Positions 54,188 through 62,347 of a DNA stretch of 64,000 nt are shown in pieces. Origin of the DNA: Streptomyces tanashiensis (GTDB lineage: Bacteria; Actinomycetota; Actinomycetes; Streptomycetales; Streptomycetaceae); NCBI RefSeq assembly GCF_014648895.1, contig NZ_BMRZ01000012.1:1-64000 (forward strand). Reading direction: 5' to 3'. The notes under the pieces were generated by a model. That model was not told the origin of the DNA, made no database searches, and saw only the letters and a program-made list of their open reading frames with translations. Made by a program: the position numbers and the translations under genes. Within the stretch, counting starts at the first letter, position 1, and each line of letters starts with the position of its first letter.

Positions 54188-55877
54188 CGCGCAGCGATCC
54201 CGTCGACCGGGATCCGACATCCTCCGGACGGCCGTACGCCGCAACGTCGGCGCCATGGTCTGGGGCACCGTCCTCATGGGCCTGTACCAGGCGGGCGAGA
54301 CGGCCTTCCCGATCGCGCTCGGCCTGATCGTCGAGCACACGATGACGGAGCGGAGCCCGGCCTCGCTCGCCCTGTCGATCGGGGCGCTGGCCGTGCTCAT
54401 CACGATCGTGTCGCTGTCGTGGCGGTTCGGCATGCGCATCCTGCAGAAGGCCAACACGACCGAGGCCCATCGCTGGAGGGTGCGGGTCGCGGCCTGCGGC
54501 CTCCAGCCGGTGGCCCGGGACACGGGCCTGAAGTCCGGGGAGGTGCTCACCATCGCCACCGAGGACGCCGACCAGACCGCCGACATCGTCGAGGTGGTGC
54601 CGATGCTGATCAGCTCCATGGTCTCGGTGCTGATCGCGGCGGTCGCGCTGAGCATGGCGAGCCTGCCGCTCGGACTGCTGGTCATGGTGGGGACCGTCGC
54701 CATCCTCTCGGTCCTCAGCGTCATGTCGAAGCGGATCGGCAGCAGTACCAAGGAGCAGCAGGCCCGGGTGGCGCGCGCGGGGGCGAAGGTCGCCGACCTG
54801 ATCGCCGGCCTGCGCCCGCTGCACGGCTTCGGAGGCAATCACGCGGCGTTCCGGTCCTATCGCAAGGTCAGCACGGAGGCGAAGGAGCAGGCGGTCACCG
54901 TCGCCCGGGTGAACGGCGCCTACGCGGGCACCGCGTTGGGACTGAACGCGGCCCTCGCGGCCTCGGTGACCCTGACGGCCGGCTGGCTGGCCTTCGACCG
55001 ACAGATCAGCATCGGTGAGCTCGTCATGGCCGTGGGCCTGGCGCAGTTCATCATGGAGCCGCTCAGGCTGTTCTCGGACATGCCGAAGTACGTGATGACG
55101 GCGCGCGCCTCGGCGGAGCGGATGGCCCTGGTGCTGTCCGCCGCGCCGGCGGCGGCCCCCGGGACGGAGCGTCCGGCCCCGGGCGGGGACCTCGAGATCG
55201 ACTGCGTCCGGTACGGGGCCCTGCAGGGGGTGAAGTTCCACGTTCCGGCCGGCGAGTTCACGGCGATCACGGCCTACCAGCCGGGGGCGGCGGCCGAACT
55301 CGCGTCGGTCCTCGCCCTGTCGGTCCCCCCGGACGCCTACGAGGGAGTGGTGAGGGTCGGCGGCAAGCGGCTCGCGGAGCTCTCGGTCGAGTCGGTCCGC
55401 GAGCACCTTCTGGTGAACCCCTACGACGGGGAGATCTTCGCCGGCACGCTCCGCTCCAACATCGACCCGTCGGGGACGAGCCGGATGGTGCCCGAGGCCG
55501 TCGAGGCGTCCATGCTGACCGACGTGGTCGCCCTGCACCGGCAGGGACTCGACTACGAGGTCCGCGACCGCGGTGCGAACCTCTCCGGAGGCCAGCGTCA
55601 GCGGCTGTCCCTGGCCCGGGCCCTGGCGGCCGACAGTGACGTGCTCGTCCTGCGCGATCCGACGACGGCCGTGGACGCGGTCACCGAACAGCTCGTGGCG
55701 CGCAACATCGCGAAGCTGCGGCGGGGCCGTACCACCGTCGTCATCACCAGCAGTCCGGCCCTGCTCGACGCCGCCGACCGGGTCCTCGTCCTCGACGACG
55801 GCGTCGTCACGGCCGACGGCACCCACCGCGGGCTGCTGGCCGGCGACGAGGCGTACTGCCTGGCCGTGACCAGATGA
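54174..55877 (+). CDS. cchI: Half-ABC exporter with degenerate ATP site (CchI)
   Basis: A 567-residue ABC exporter half. The NBD keeps the signature NLSGGQRQRLSLARAL (~469) but lacks the phosphate-binding loop: where GxxGxGKS/T is expected it reads AYQPGAAAEL (~367). Walker B is VLVLRDPTTAVD (catalytic Glu replaced, Asp to Arg) and the H-loop reads TSSP without His. It therefore cannot hydrolyse ATP at its own site but can complete the CchG site. ATG 54174 overlaps the end of cchH by 14 bases, so it is co-expressed with the NRPS. A bidirectional terminator follows. Confidence 0.9.
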   Translation: MTTPDAQRSRRPGSDILRTAVRRNVGAMVWGTVLMGLYQAGETAFPIALGLIVEHTMTERSPASLALSIGALAVLITIVSLSWRFGMRILQKANTTEAHRWRVRVAACGLQPVARDTGLKSGEVLTIATEDADQTADIVEVVPMLISSMVSVLIAAVALSMASLPLGLLVMVGTVAILSVLSVMSKRIGSSTKEQQARVARAGAKVADLIAGLRPLHGFGGNHAAFRSYRKVSTEAKEQAVTVARVNGAYAGTALGLNAALAASVTLTAGWLAFDRQISIGELVMAVGLAQFIMEPLRLFSDMPKYVMTARASAERMALVLSAAPAAAPGTERPAPGGDLEIDCVRYGALQGVKFHVPAGEFTAITAYQPGAAAELASVLALSVPPDAYEGVVRVGGKRLAELSVESVREHLLVNPYDGEIFAGTLRSNIDPSGTSRMVPEAVEASMLTDVVALHRQGLDYEVRDRGANLSGGQRQRLSLARALAADSDVLVLRDPTTAVDAVTEQLVARNIAKLRRGRTTVVITSSPALLDAADRVLVLDDGVVTADGTHRGLLAGDEAYCLAVTR

Positions 55878-55898
55878 CCGGGTGACGACACGTCAAAG

Positions 55899-55937
55899 GG
55901 GGCCCGGGGCCCGGCGATCCTCCGGGCCGCGGGCCCC
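55899..55937. terminator. Strong bidirectional hairpin between cchI and cchJ
   Basis: GGGGCCCGGGGCCCGG and its near-perfect complement CCGGGCCGCGGGCCCC flank a short CGATCCT loop, between convergent cchI and cchJ. Confidence 0.85.
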
Positions 55938-55946
55938 TATGTCGCG

Positions 55947-57029
55947 TCAGGCAAGTGCCCAGGCGATGTCCCTGAGCAAGGCCTGTCGCCAGCCCGCCCG
56001 GTCGTGGTCCGATGCGGATCTGGAGATCCGCACGGTCGCACCGGCCTTCTCGGTGAGATCCTCGACGAGTTCGCAGTGGGGACGCATGCGGTTCTCGTGC
56101 TCGCCGAGGTCGAAGGCGATCCTCAGTCCGGGCGGGACGGGGCGCTCCCGCAGGCGGGTGGCGGTGGCGCCGCCGACCGGGCCGCCCAGGGGGTCCGGCG
56201 AAGCCGCGGCCTCCGGCGTCCACCAGAACGACCCCGACTGGCAGGCGACGCGGGACACCAGGTCCGGGAACTCCAGCGCGGCGTAGAGCGCGCTCAGCCC
56301 GCCGAGGCTCTGGCCGGCGACCGTCAACCGGTCCAGGTCCGCCGTCACCCCGCAGTCCGCGACGAGGGGAAGCAGTTCGTCGCGTATCGCCTCCCACAGC
56401 TCCGGCCGGCACCCGAACTCGGCGAGGCGGTCCTTGGCGGGTACGAAGACCAGCGTGGCCGGGGGCATGTCGCCGGCGGCGGCGGCCGCGTCGAAGGCGG
56501 TCATGGCCGGGTGCAGGTGCAGCCAGTCGTCCCCGTCGAGCAGCAGGACCACCGGTCCGCCGCCGGCCACCGGGTGGACCCGGACGGTGCGTCGTCCGCC
56601 GAGCCGTTCGCTGGTCCAGCGGACGCGGGTGCGCGGCAGGGGCAGCACGTCGTCGGAGCCGACGGACGGCCAGTGCGGCTGGGGCGGGGCGTCCGGGGTG
56701 GCCGCGATGGACCGTTCACCGCCCGCTCCGACCGGGTTGAGCGGATCGGCGTACGACCCGTCTCCCGCGCGGAACCGGTAGGTCACCCGGAATCGTGCGG
56801 GCATGCGTACCTCCGCGTACCAGCAGTCCGTGTCGCGCCACCGGACCAGCTGCACCGGTTCGGACCAGCTTTCGAACTCGACGGCCGCCGGGCTGCCGCG
56901 CCACAGGAACAGGGCGACCCAACCGCCGTCGCCGGAAGGGGCGTAGGCGGGAGCCGGAGCCGCCCCCCAGAAGCCGTCGGTGCCGGGCGGGCCCGGAAGA
57001 CCGAACGCGACGAAGGGGTCTGCACGCAT
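55947..57029 (-). CDS. cchJ: Enterochelin-esterase-like hydrolase (CchJ)
   Basis: A 360-residue esterase-D/Fes-type hydrolase. An N-terminal domain (~1-130) of beta-sandwich type precedes an alpha/beta hydrolase with nucleophile GQSLGGLSALYAAL (Ser in GxSxG), an Asp in the FDLGEHEN region and a His in SDHDRAGWRQAL. Possible jobs are release of the peptide from the thioesterase-less CchH or hydrolysis of ferric coelichelin inside the cell. ATG 57029 has AAGGAGG. An iron box at 57075 lies 45 bp upstream, shared with cchK. Confidence 0.88.
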   Translation of the reverse strand: MRADPFVAFGLPGPPGTDGFWGAAPAPAYAPSGDGGWVALFLWRGSPAAVEFESWSEPVQLVRWRDTDCWYAEVRMPARFRVTYRFRAGDGSYADPLNPVGAGGERSIAATPDAPPQPHWPSVGSDDVLPLPRTRVRWTSERLGGRRTVRVHPVAGGGPVVLLLDGDDWLHLHPAMTAFDAAAAAGDMPPATLVFVPAKDRLAEFGCRPELWEAIRDELLPLVADCGVTADLDRLTVAGQSLGGLSALYAALEFPDLVSRVACQSGSFWWTPEAAASPDPLGGPVGGATATRLRERPVPPGLRIAFDLGEHENRMRPHCELVEDLTEKAGATVRISRSASDHDRAGWRQALLRDIAWALA

Positions 57030-57074
57030 CGGTGCCTCCTTGTGAGGGAGAGGGGGAAACGTTAAGCTTCCCAA

Positions 57075-57093
57075 TTAGGCGAGCCTAACCTAA
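57075..57093. promoter_or_regulatory. Iron box between cchJ and cchK
   Basis: TTAGGCGAGCCTAACCTAA, the reverse of which (TTAGGTTAGGCTCGCCTAA) is almost identical to the consensus; the best box in the window. It serves the divergent cchJ and probably cchK promoters. Confidence 0.88.
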
Positions 57094-57224
57094 GTAGTTG
57101 GCCCTCTTCTCGCCGCTCCCCTACCCGATGCACCATCCCCCGGACACGGCCCCCTCCTCGGGAGTGCACGTCTGCGCGCCCCGAGGCACGGACCGGTACG
57201 CCGGGCTCCAGGAGGAACCACACG

Positions 57225-57437
57225 ATGAGCACGAACCCCTTCGACGATGCCGACGGCCGCTTCCTCGTCCTGGTGAACGGCGAGGGCCAGCATTCCCTCT
57301 GGCCGTCCTTCGCCGAGGTGCCCGGCGGATGGACGGTGGCCCTCGCGGAGACCACACGCGAGGCGTGCCTGGAGTTCATCGAGGCCAACTGGACCGACCT
57401 GCGCCCCCGTTCCCTCGCCGTCGCCGCCGACGCCTGA
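57225..57437 (+). CDS. cchK: MbtH-like protein (CchK)
   Basis: A 70-residue MbtH-like NRPS chaperone. The family markers are NGEGQHSLWPSFAEVPGGW and LEFIEANWTDLRP, including the conserved tryptophans that bind A domains. It presumably stabilises and activates the adenylation domains of CchH. ATG 57225 follows AGGAGGAA. It is divergent from cchJ. Confidence 0.93.
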   Translation: MSTNPFDDADGRFLVLVNGEGQHSLWPSFAEVPGGWTVALAETTREACLEFIEANWTDLRPRSLAVAADA

Positions 57438-57438
57438 C

Positions 57439-57495
57439 CCGGACGACCGCCCGGCGCCACCGCGGGCCGGCGTCCCCGGACGACCGCCCGGCGCC
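57439..57495. repeat. 20-bp direct repeat after cchK
   Basis: CCGGACGACCGCCCGGCGCC occurs at 57439-57458 and again at 57476-57495, a 37-bp tandem unit. It starts just after the cchK stop. Confidence 0.85.
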
Positions 57496-57528
57496 CGGTC
57501 GAGACCTCCCGCAACGGACGGACTGCCC

Positions 57529-58712
57529 ATGCTGTGCACGAGGCTGACGAACGCGAACATCGTCACCATGGATCCGGACCGCCCGGCCGACCGCGAACTG
57601 GGCATCTGGCGGGGGCGGATCGTGGGCCTGGACGAGGCCGTGGCCTCCCTGCCCGCCCGCGAGGTCGTCGACCTGCAGGGCGCCACCGTGCTCCCCGGGT
57701 TCATCGACAGCCACGTCCACCTGGCGTGGACCGGGCTGAAGCAGAACGCCCCGAGCGTCGCCCCGTGCGAGCGGGTGCAGGACGTCCTCGCGGCCGTCGC
57801 CCAGGCCACCTCCCGTACGGAAGCGCCCGGCGACCGGGTCGACGTGATGGGCTACGCACGCTGCGCCTGCGCGAGGCCCACCGCGAGGACGGCCTCACCC
57901 GCGCTCTGGACCTGGGCATGCGCACCGGGTTCGGCGACGACTGGCTGTCGCTCGGCGCCCTCAAGATCTACACCGATGGCGGGATGATGGCCCGCACCGC
58001 CGCGCTCACCGCCCCGTACGCCGGCACGGACCACACCGGCCAGTTGCAGGACGACCCCGAACTCCTGACCCGGCTGATCGTGGACGGCCATCTCGCCGGC
58101 TGGCAGCTCGCCGTCCACGCCATCGGCGACCGCGCCGCCGACCTCGCGCTGGACGCGCTGGAGCAGGCGCAGCTCCTGCGGCCCCGGGCGGACGCGCGGC
58201 ACCGGATCGAGCACGCCGGGCTGATCCGCCCCGACCAACTCCCGCGGCTCGCACGCCTCGGCCTCAGCGCGGTCGTCCAGCCGACCTTCCTCCGCTCCTT
58301 CGGGGACGACTACGCGCGCGTGATGGGCGAGCGGCGGGCGGCCTGGCTGTACCGGGGCCGGGGGTTCCTGGACCACGGTGTGACGCTCGTGGGCAGCTCG
58401 GACCGGCCCGTCACGGACGGGGCGCCGCTGCGCGCCATCCAGTTCATGGTCGAGCGGGCTTCCCGCTCGGGCCGGACGATCGGGCCGGACGAGGCGGTCA
58501 CCGTCCACGAGGCGCTCCGCGCCTACACGGTCGCCGGCGCGTACGCGTGCCGGCGGGAGGACACCGCCGGCTCGCTCACCGCGGGCAAGCGCGCCGACCT
58601 GGTCGTCCTGGGGGACGAACCGCGACGCGTCGATCCCTCCCGGATCGCCGGCATCGAGGTCGTGGAGACGTTCGTGGACGGACACGAGGCAACGGAGGCA
58701 GGAAAGCTGTGA
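57529..58712 (+). pseudogene. Amidohydrolase (YtcJ-like), frameshifted and internally deleted
   Basis: Two frames of one amidohydrolase. The first, from ATG 57529, carries VLPGFIDSHVHLAW (HxH metal site) and stops being homologous at DVMGYA. The second frame resumes at LREAHREDGLT near 57866, then has LKIYTDGGMMARTAA, HAIGDRA, RHRIEHAG and SSDRPVTDGAPL, ending at 58712. The intervening ~130-150 residues of the usual ~540-residue enzyme are missing, and the frame changes at about 57860-57866. It is thus inactive unless the assembly is wrong. The full enzyme would be an N-substituted formamide or aryl amide hydrolase. Confidence 0.75.
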
Positions 58713-58939
58713 ACGCTCAGAGGGACGCCTTGTCGCGGTTCTCTCCCCTGTGGGAGGCGCCCGCCACCCCACCGCGCTGGGTGATCTGGAAGCTGGGCGC
58801 GCGCGAGTCCCTCGTCTTCGACCGGGAGTTCAACGTGCCGTACGACGTCGACGACGCGCTGCTCGGTGAGGTCCTGCGCCGGATGCGCGAGGCGGGAATC
58901 CCCGAGTCCGACGCCTACCCGGGCCGGCCGTGCGGCTAG
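58709..58939 (+). CDS. Small hypothetical protein
   Basis: 76 residues, GTG 58709 overlapping the amidohydrolase stop by 4 bases, with GGAGGCAGGAAA upstream. Sequence features: RWVIWKLGARESLVFDREFNVPYDVDDALLGEVLRRMREAGIP, acidic and helical at the end. I do not recognise the family. It probably belonged to the amidohydrolase operon. Confidence 0.6.
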   Translation: MNAQRDALSRFSPLWEAPATPPRWVIWKLGARESLVFDREFNVPYDVDDALLGEVLRRMREAGIPESDAYPGRPCG

Positions 58940-59499
58940 CCACCGGACCGGCCCCGCCGGACACGGACCCGTCGACGGCAGCCCGTCCCACGTCGCGCTG
59001 CGCCGGCTGCTGGGGGCACGGCTCGGTCGGGACCCGGCAGCGGTGCGTCTCGTCCGCGAGCCGTGCCCCGGCTGCGGGGAGCCGCACGGCCGACCGGCGG
59101 TGCCGGGTGCGGGGCCGCACTTCTCGCTGTCCCACGCCGGGGAGGTCGTCCTCGTGGGCGTTCGGCGACGCTCCCGTCGGCGTCGACGTCGAGCCGTGGC
59201 CGTCACCCGGGACGGCTGCCGACGTCGCGGAGGCATTCCACCGGGCCGAGCGCGCGGAACCGGCGGCGCTGCCGGCCCGGGAACGCCCGGCGGCGGTCGC
59301 CCGCTGCTGGGCACGGAAGGAGGCCCACCTCAAGGGGGTCGGAATCGGCCTCGGCGAGGACCCCGCCCGCACGTATGTGGGCACGGGCACCACTCCCGCC
59401 GCCCCGCCCGGATGGGCCGTCACCGACGTGCCCGCGCTTCCCGGTTACGCGGCGGCCCGCGCGGTCCGGACGGCCGACTTGGCCCGCCCGGTTAGGTAA
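58930..59499 (+). pseudogene. Sfp-type phosphopantetheinyl transferase, frameshifted
   Basis: Pieces in two frames resemble a 4'-phosphopantetheinyl transferase. One frame has VALRRLLGARLGRDPAAVRL, CPGCGEPHGRPAV and HFSLSHAGEVVLVG; the other continues FGDAPVGVDVEPW (first Mg site, GxDxE) and ARCWARKEAHLKGVGIGL (WxxKEA). They join at about 59155-59160, where one extra G in GTGGGCG would restore the frame. A second frame change lies near 58960-58990 at the N-terminal end. Such enzymes activate NRPS carrier domains; a genome copy elsewhere would be required for CchH. A sequencing error is possible. Confidence 0.75.
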
Positions 59500-59510
59500 G
59501 GCTACCCTTA
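59492..59510. promoter_or_regulatory. Iron box upstream of the NAGS-like gene
   Basis: TTAGGTAAGGCTACCCTTA, about 100 bp before the TTG start of the acetyltransferase at 59612 and overlapping the end of the phosphopantetheinyl transferase relic. Confidence 0.78.
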
Positions 59511-59611
59511 TCGCTACCGTTCCGTCGAGGCCGGCCGGCATCCTGCCGCCGCCCGGACTCCGCCCGGGGACCCCTGCGCCCGGGAACGGTGCGACCCGAG
59601 GAAGGAACGCC

Positions 59612-60127
59612 TTGACCACGGCCACCCTGCCCCCCGCCACCCTGCCGCCCCAGGCCCCCGCCACCCGGAGGCGGAGTGCCCCCGCGTTCTCGGTGCGACC
59701 GGCGCACGCGGGCGACGGCCCCGCACTCGCGGCCTTGTCCAGGCCCTTCGTCCGCACGGGCGCACTCCGTGAACGCCCCCTCTCCCTCTACCTGTCGAGG
59801 ACGTCCGACTTCCTCGTCGCCCAGGCCCCCGACGGAGGCCTCGAAGGCTGTCTCGGGCTGAGCGAGCACGCGGCCGGCGGCGTCCTGTACAACTTCTGCG
59901 TCGCCTCCCACCGACAGGGCTCGGGCATGGGCGGGCGCCTGCTCCAGGCGGCGTTCACCCGGGCGCGCGGCCGCGCGCTGGCGATGCTGTTCACCGCGAC
60001 GACCGGAAGCGGCCGGCTCTTCCTCGGCCACGGCTTCGTCCCCGCCTCCCCGGGGCTGGCCCCGGCCGCCTGGGCGCAGACACTGGACCCCGGCCGCAAC
60101 GCGCGCGTCCTGGCCCGCGCCCTCTAG
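59612..60127 (+). CDS. GNAT acetyltransferase resembling N-acetylglutamate synthase
   Basis: A 171-residue GNAT protein: FSVRPAHAGDGPALAALSRPF, then LEGCLGLSEHAAGGVLYNFCVASHRQGSGMGGRLLQAAFTRARG, with motif A QGSGMGG, and LFLGHGFVPAS near the end, the arrangement of short actinobacterial ArgA-type synthases. Its start is TTG 59612 (AAGGAACGCC upstream). It faces the argCJBD operon across a terminator and is preceded by an iron box. A function making N-acetylglutamate for ornithine synthesis fits; a siderophore acylation role is the alternative. Confidence 0.72.
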   Translation: MTTATLPPATLPPQAPATRRRSAPAFSVRPAHAGDGPALAALSRPFVRTGALRERPLSLYLSRTSDFLVAQAPDGGLEGCLGLSEHAAGGVLYNFCVASHRQGSGMGGRLLQAAFTRARGRALAMLFTATTGSGRLFLGHGFVPASPGLAPAAWAQTLDPGRNARVLARAL

Positions 60128-60130
60128 ACG

Positions 60131-60177
60131 GCCGTAGGGGGGGGCGGGCCCCGTGCGGGACCCGCCCCCCCTACGGC
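60131..60177. terminator. Bidirectional terminator
   Basis: GCCGTAGGGGGGGGCGGG (60131-60148) pairs with 60161-60177 (CCCGCCCCCCCTACGGC) around a GC-rich loop, between the convergent acetyltransferase and argD. Confidence 0.85.
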
Positions 60178-60194
60178 TCCAGGAGCGAGGGACA

Positions 60195-61406
60195 TCACGT
60201 CGAGGGGTGGCGTGCTCCGTCGCCGCGCGAGGCGTCCAGTATCCGGGGCAGCGCCACGGTCAGGGCGTCAGCCCGCTCTTCGGGCACGGTGAGGGCGGGG
60301 GCCAGCCGTACGACGTCCGGTCCCGCCGCGTTCACGAGGAACCCCGCGTCCTGTGCCGCCTGTCGGACCCGCGCGGCAACCGGCTCGGCGAGGACGATGC
60401 CCAGAAGCAGCCCCGCGCCCCGGACCTCGCGGACCAGAGGGTGCCGCAGCGCCTCGACGCCGTTCCGCAGCCGCTCGCCCACCCGCGTGACGTGGGCGAG
60501 CAGCCCCTCCTTCTCCATGGTCTCCAGGACGGCGAGCCCCGCCGCGCACGCGACGGGGTTCCCCCCGAAGGTCGAACCGTGCTGACCGGGGGTCAGCAGG
60601 GCGGCGGCAGAGCCGAAGGCGACCGTGGCGCCGATCGGCAGACCGCCCCCGAGGCCCTTGGCCAGGGTGATCACGTCCGGGTCCACGCCCTGATCGGCCT
60701 GGTGGGCGAACCAGTGGCCCGTGCGGCCGATCCCGGTCTGCACCTCGTCCAGGACGAGGAGGCTGCCCGCGGATCGCGTGATCTCACGGGCGGCCCGCAG
60801 GTAGCCCTCCGGTGCGGGAACCACCCCGGCCTCGCCCTGGACCGGTTCGAGGACCACCGCCGCGGTGCGCTCCGTGACGGCCGCGCGGAGCGCCGCCGTG
60901 TCACCGTAGGGGACGTGTGCGACCTCGGCGGGCAGGGGCGCGAAGGGGGCCTGTTTGGCCGGCTGTCCGGTGAGGGCGAGCGCTCCCATGGTGCGGCCGT
61001 GGAACCCTCCTTCTGCCGCGACGATCTGCGGGCGTCCCGTCCGTCGGGCGATCTTGAAGGCGGCCTCGACCGCCTCGGCGCCCGAGTTCGCGAAGAACAC
61101 CCGGCCCGGTCTGTCCAGCAGTTCGAGCAGTCGCTCGGCCAGCGCGACGGGCCGCTCCGAGACGAACAGGTTCGACACGTGTGCGAGCCGGGCGGCCTGC
61201 TCCTGGACGGCCGAGAGCAGGGCCGGGTGGGCGTGCCCGAGGGCGTTGACGGCGATTCCGCCGGTGAAGTCCGTGTACGCGCGGCCGCTCTCGTCCCACA
61301 CGGTGCTGCCCTCGCCTTTGACGAGGGCCAGCGGGGGCGTGCCGTAGTTGTCCATCATCACCGCGCGCCAGCGGTCGACGAGCGGGGCCGTCCTGTCGGT
61401 GGTCAC
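60195..61406 (-). CDS. argD: Acetylornithine aminotransferase
   Basis: A 403-residue class III PLP aminotransferase. Markers: GSTVWDESGRAYTDFTGGIAVNALGHAHP, FFANSGAEAVEAAFKIAR, LLVLDEVQTGIGRTG (PLP Asp) and VITLAKGLGGGLPIGA (Schiff-base Lys), then STFGGNPVACAAGLA. It converts N-acetylglutamate semialdehyde to N-acetylornithine. The GTG start at 61406 overlaps the argB stop. It is the last visible gene of the operon; argR, argG and argH do not follow, unlike the primary arginine cluster of Streptomyces. Confidence 0.93.
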   Translation of the reverse strand: MTTDRTAPLVDRWRAVMMDNYGTPPLALVKGEGSTVWDESGRAYTDFTGGIAVNALGHAHPALLSAVQEQAARLAHVSNLFVSERPVALAERLLELLDRPGRVFFANSGAEAVEAAFKIARRTGRPQIVAAEGGFHGRTMGALALTGQPAKQAPFAPLPAEVAHVPYGDTAALRAAVTERTAAVVLEPVQGEAGVVPAPEGYLRAAREITRSAGSLLVLDEVQTGIGRTGHWFAHQADQGVDPDVITLAKGLGGGLPIGATVAFGSAAALLTPGQHGSTFGGNPVACAAGLAVLETMEKEGLLAHVTRVGERLRNGVEALRHPLVREVRGAGLLLGIVLAEPVAARVRQAAQDAGFLVNAAGPDVVRLAPALTVPEERADALTVALPRILDASRGDGARHPST

Positions 61407-62347
61407 GCGCCGTCCTCCTGGTCGCCGGTCCCTTCGGGGCCGGACTCGTCGCCCGGCACCACCGTGGTGCCGGGGCCGTCCTCGCCGAAGACGCCGCGCA
61501 GCAGGGCGTGCGGCACCCGGCCGTCGACGACCTGTGCACGACCGACGCCCGCCCGGACGGCCCTGAGGCAGCCCTCCATCTTCGGGAGCATGCCGCTCGC
61601 CAGCCCGGGCAGCAGGGCGTCCAGCTCGCCGGCGGTGAGCCGGTCGATGACCCGGGTGCTGTGAGGCCAGTCCGCGTACAGCCCCTCGACGTCGGTCATG
61701 ACCACCAGCCGGTCGGCTCCGAGTGCCGCGGCCAGGGCCGACGCCGCGAGATCGGCGTTGACGTTGTAGATCCGGCCGTCCTCACCGCGCGCGACGGGCG
61801 AGACCACGGGGACGCGGCCCTGCTCGAGCAGGGCGCCGATCGCGCCGGCTTCGACGGCCACGATGTCGCCGACCAGTCCGATGTCCACCGGGCGGCCGTC
61901 CACCCACGCCGGGCGCCGCACGGCGGTCATCGTGTGCGCGTCCTCTCCCGACAGGCCCACGGCGAACGGCCCGTGAGCGTTGATGGCTCCGACCAGATCG
62001 CGCTGGACCCGGCCCGTGAGCACCATGCGCACGACGTCCATCGTCTCGGGCGTGGTCACGCGCAGACCGGCCTCGAAGCGCACCTCCAGGCCGAGCCGGT
62101 CGAGCAGGGCGCTGATCTGGGGGCCGCCGCCGTGCACGACGACGGGCCGCAGGCCCGCGTGCCTCAGCTCCACGACGTCCTGCGCGAAGGTCCGGTGCAG
62201 CGACGGGTCCACCATGGCGTTGCCGCCGAACTTGACGACCACCGTACGGCCCTGGAGTTCCTCCACCCACGGCAGATCGAGGGCGGCCGGCGAGCCCGCC
62301 TCCACCGTGACTCCCGTTCCCGGCTGCGGCGTTGCGGCCCCGCTCAC
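61403..62347 (-). CDS. argB: Acetylglutamate kinase
   Basis: A 314-residue amino-acid kinase. Motifs: VVVKFGGNAMVD (phosphate binding Lys), PVVVHGGGPQISALLDRLG, GLVGDIVAV, and IYNVNADLAASALAAALGADRLVVMTDVEGLY. It phosphorylates N-acetylglutamate. The C-terminal 40 residues are acidic and unusual for ArgB. GTG at 62347 overlaps the argJ stop by four bases. Confidence 0.93.
   Translation of the reverse strand: MSGAATPQPGTGVTVEAGSPAALDLPWVEELQGRTVVVKFGGNAMVDPSLHRTFAQDVVELRHAGLRPVVVHGGGPQISALLDRLGLEVRFEAGLRVTTPETMDVVRMVLTGRVQRDLVGAINAHGPFAVGLSGEDAHTMTAVRRPAWVDGRPVDIGLVGDIVAVEAGAIGALLEQGRVPVVSPVARGEDGRIYNVNADLAASALAAALGADRLVVMTDVEGLYADWPHSTRVIDRLTAGELDALLPGLASGMLPKMEGCLRAVRAGVGRAQVVDGRVPHALLRGVFGEDGPGTTVVPGDESGPEGTGDQEDGA

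Noticed and set aside
47441..54838. 2465-codon minus-strand open frame
   Set aside because: Antisense to cchH and cchI; a long stop-free frame is expected by GC3 bias.
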